Positions 62,446-64,000 of a DNA stretch of 64,000 nucleotides are shown one piece after another. The stretch's first letter is position 1, and every line of letters begins with the position of its first letter. The translations under genes were made by a program, and so were the position numbers. This DNA comes from Symbiodinium sp. CCMP2592 (lineage: Eukaryota > Sar > Dinophyceae > Suessiales > Symbiodiniaceae), in NCBI GenBank assembly GCA_905221615.1, contig CAJNDT010002913.1, positions 300,167-364,166 of the forward strand, read 5' to 3'. The notes below the pieces were generated by a model that saw nothing but the letters and a program-made list of their open reading frames with translations, ran no database searches and had not been told where the DNA came from.

Positions 62446-64000
62446 TTATACGGCGGCAAGGGCGAAAACCGCCCCAACCCTCAGGCCCTTACGCCAACCC
62501 CTGCTGTGCGAGCATGCGCCGCAGCCTTGCAGGCCACAGACGGCGGTCCTCTCGGTGGACCCGCACGCAAAGCATCCAGGGAAGGTCGAGTCTTCGGCAG
62601 TGCCTAATCCGCAGTTCCCAAACGGGTCACCACTCGCGTCCGTAAAGAGGGTCTCAACCCCTCCGCATTCACACGCGGTGGTCTGCGCGAGCCCGGTCCG
62701 GACCTCGCCGACGACGGCACCCGGAGAGACAGTCGTGTCCTCTTCGGCTACCAGCAAGATCGAACCTTCCTCGGCTCCTGGGGGCCACAGCCCAGGCACT
62801 GCTTCGCAGTTGGCGGACTCTACCGGGAGGACAGCCTCCGTAAGGGAGCCATCCTGGCCTCCACTGCCTTCCCTCTTCACAGGTGCGATGACCCCATCTC
62901 CGGCCAAGAGCTCCAGCGGGTTCTCCCCGCTGTACCGGAGCAGGTCCCTGCCTCCGGTAACCGGCTCAAAGCACAGAGCACCGTCGAGACTAGAAAGCCT
63001 GGACTCGAAGGCGTAGGCGCGGTCCTTCCGCGACCTACTGTAGTCTTCGCACCTGGGAATCTTAATCCCAAGGGTTTCCAGGGAGTGGCAGTCAGGAAGG
63101 GGCTTGAAGCCCAAGCCCTGCCGTCCCGAGCAATCCAAGGCGCGGCCGCCAAGGATGAGCCCATGCCAATCCGAGGTTCCTTTCGCGGCTATTTTACAGC
63201 GCACGAATATCTCTGGACCCTCGCTGCAGTTTTCGGGGGAGAGCCCCTCCAGAAAGCGGACTCTCAGCACGACGGCCCCCTTCAGGGGCACCGGCTTCCC
63301 TGCAGCGATCCCATGGACGAACTCCGGATGCACCCAGAGTTCGAACTTCACGACAGGAAACCTCCGGTCCTCCGTGCCGATCCCCAAGGCAGCAGCCCGG
63401 TTGAGGATCCCACAGAGGAGTTCCTCCGTGATGTGGTTCGAGCCTGCACACCCGTCCAGCATGCATTCCACCATGCCGTCGATGACCTGCACGACTGTTC
63501 TGTACTGGTACCCCCCGACCTCGTTCTCGCAGAGGTGACACCAGTCCTGAGGCAGCTCGTCCAACGAGCTGAACTTCGACGACGAGCTCTTGGCAAGCGG
63601 GAAAGCGGAGGAGTTCGCCGCAACAACCGTGCCAGCGCTCCCAATCTGGATGGAGAGCGTAGCGAAGGGATTCACCATCCCGGCGCCACTCGGGGCCGCC
63701 CAGTTCGAAGGCAACGCGGCTCCCCCAGTGGTGGGAAGCGAATGGACCATGTCACAGTCCGCTCCCTTACGGCACGACCCGTTCTTCTTGAAGAAAGGGC
63801 AGATAGTCCCTGGCGGCTTCGCGCCCGCCTTGGACTTCGCCTTGGGCTTGGCCTTGGCCTTGCCTTTGGGCTGCCCTCCGGGGCCACCCTTGCCCTTGCC
63901 CTTGCCCTTCCCCGGCGTTGTCGCCAGGGTGGACGCGTCCCGCTCCTTCTTGGCCGCGAGGGCCTTTTTGCGGAGCTCCTTGTCGTGCGAGTAAGGGCAC
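62446..64000 (-). CDS. Gypsy Gag-protease ORF, 5' end outside the window
   Basis: The frame is open from the window edge to the stop TAA at 62446. At the edge it reads CPYSH, the end of one CCCH zinc finger. A Lys/Gly/Pro/Ala-rich basic linker follows, then a complete CCCH finger, CPFFKKNGSCRKGADCDMVH (about 63745-63805). Such fingers take the place of the nucleocapsid zinc knuckle. At about 63430-63475 CMLDGCAGSNHI resembles the retropepsin active site, with D-G-C-A for D-T/S-G-A. The C-terminal part has several Cys pairs (CACGS-like FPGCFACGS) of unknown role. The frame of the next ORF is already open before this stop, so a frameshift could link them. Confidence 0.7.
   Translation of the reverse strand, partial: CPYSHDKELRKKALAAKKERDASTLATTPGKGKGKGKGGPGGQPKGKAKAKPKAKSKAGAKPPGTICPFFKKNGSCRKGADCDMVHSLPTTGGAALPSNWAAPSGAGMVNPFATLSIQIGSAGTVVAANSSAFPLAKSSSSKFSSLDELPQDWCHLCENEVGGYQYRTVVQVIDGMVECMLDGCAGSNHITEELLCGILNRAAALGIGTEDRRFPVVKFELWVHPEFVHGIAAGKPVPLKGAVVLRVRFLEGLSPENCSEGPEIFVRCKIAAKGTSDWHGLILGGRALDCSGRQGLGFKPLPDCHSLETLGIKIPRCEDYSRSRKDRAYAFESRLSSLDGALCFEPVTGGRDLLRYSGENPLELLAGDGVIAPVKREGSGGQDGSLTEAVLPVESANCEAVPGLWPPGAEEGSILLVAEEDTTVSPGAVVGEVRTGLAQTTACECGGVETLFTDASGDPFGNCGLGTAEDSTFPGCFACGSTERTAVCGLQGCGACSHSRGWRKGLRVGAVFALAAV

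Larger units (their letters stand above)
48582..64000 (-). mobile_element. Large Ty3/gypsy-type retroelement, truncated by the window edge
   Basis: On the minus strand from the window edge: Gag with CCCH fingers and a retropepsin-like motif; RT thumb and RNase H; an unassigned region; integrase (DDx35E); RT fingers and palm with YVDD; then a 2194-aa accessory region with Tpt1/KptA, zinc fingers and a PLD nuclease-like domain. The frames are long, but the pol is broken by an in-frame TGA at 60155-60157 and frame changes near 62446 and 59040. The RT parts are in a permuted order. The coding sequence is clearly GC-richer than the copia element. No LTR could be defined inside the window. Confidence 0.85.

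Noticed and set aside
1-64000. tRNA, rRNA and complete spliced-leader RNA genes
   Set aside because: I looked for cloverleaf-type boxes and the full spliced-leader sequence and found none that I could support by eye.

Overview
The window looks like nuclear DNA of a dinoflagellate, probably of the Symbiodiniaceae type. The evidence is: introns that all seem to sit at AG|G with GT, GC or GA donors, phase-0 exons, short interstitial CCCTAAA (TTTAGGG-type) repeats, a probable relict spliced-leader sequence at 48087-48101, and Lys/Gly-rich retroelement polyproteins. It has no bacterial operon structure, rRNA or CRISPR.

Layout. (1) 929-15871 is a very young Ty1/copia-type LTR retrotransposon on the + strand. 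Its LTRs are identical and it sits in a poly-G tract. A 2793-aa Gag-protease-integrase-RT-RNase H polyprotein is followed by accessory ORFs carrying a Tpt1/KptA-like (RNA 2'-phosphotransferase) domain and an endonuclease/exonuclease/phosphatase (EEP)-like domain. At least 25 short hairpins with conserved loops and covarying stems are scattered through the leader, ORFs and 3' UTR. (2) 15872-24521 is gene-poor, with two MITE-like families, CATA and TTG microsatellites, a GC-rich tandem repeat and a direct repeat. (3) About 24522-30559 (+) holds a split gene with a tandem array of 33-54 nt micro-exons encoding a D-x-G-E-A repeat. (4) 32890-42277 (-) is an eight-exon gene whose exons join into a protein of about 1259 aa of unknown function. 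(5) 42278-48581 is mostly repetitive, with one cytosine-5 methyltransferase-like terminal exon (46271-46960, -) and an AT-rich palindromic tandem repeat. (6) 48582 to beyond 64000 (-) is a large Ty3/gypsy-type element. It encodes a Gag with CCCH fingers, a retropepsin-like motif, RT thumb plus RNase H, integrase, then the RT fingers/palm with YVDD downstream of the integrase. A large accessory protein follows with Tpt1/KptA, C2H2, RanBP2-like and SWIM zinc fingers, a membrane segment and a phospholipase-D (HKD) domain.

The main result is that two retroelements of different superfamilies share one plan: a polyprotein, then a pyrimidine tract plus AG directly before an ATG, then an accessory protein combining a Tpt1/KptA-like domain with a nuclease-like domain. 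This suggests an NAD-dependent RNA-end-processing module used by dinoflagellate retroelements. All function statements are motif-based readings by eye; no database search was run.
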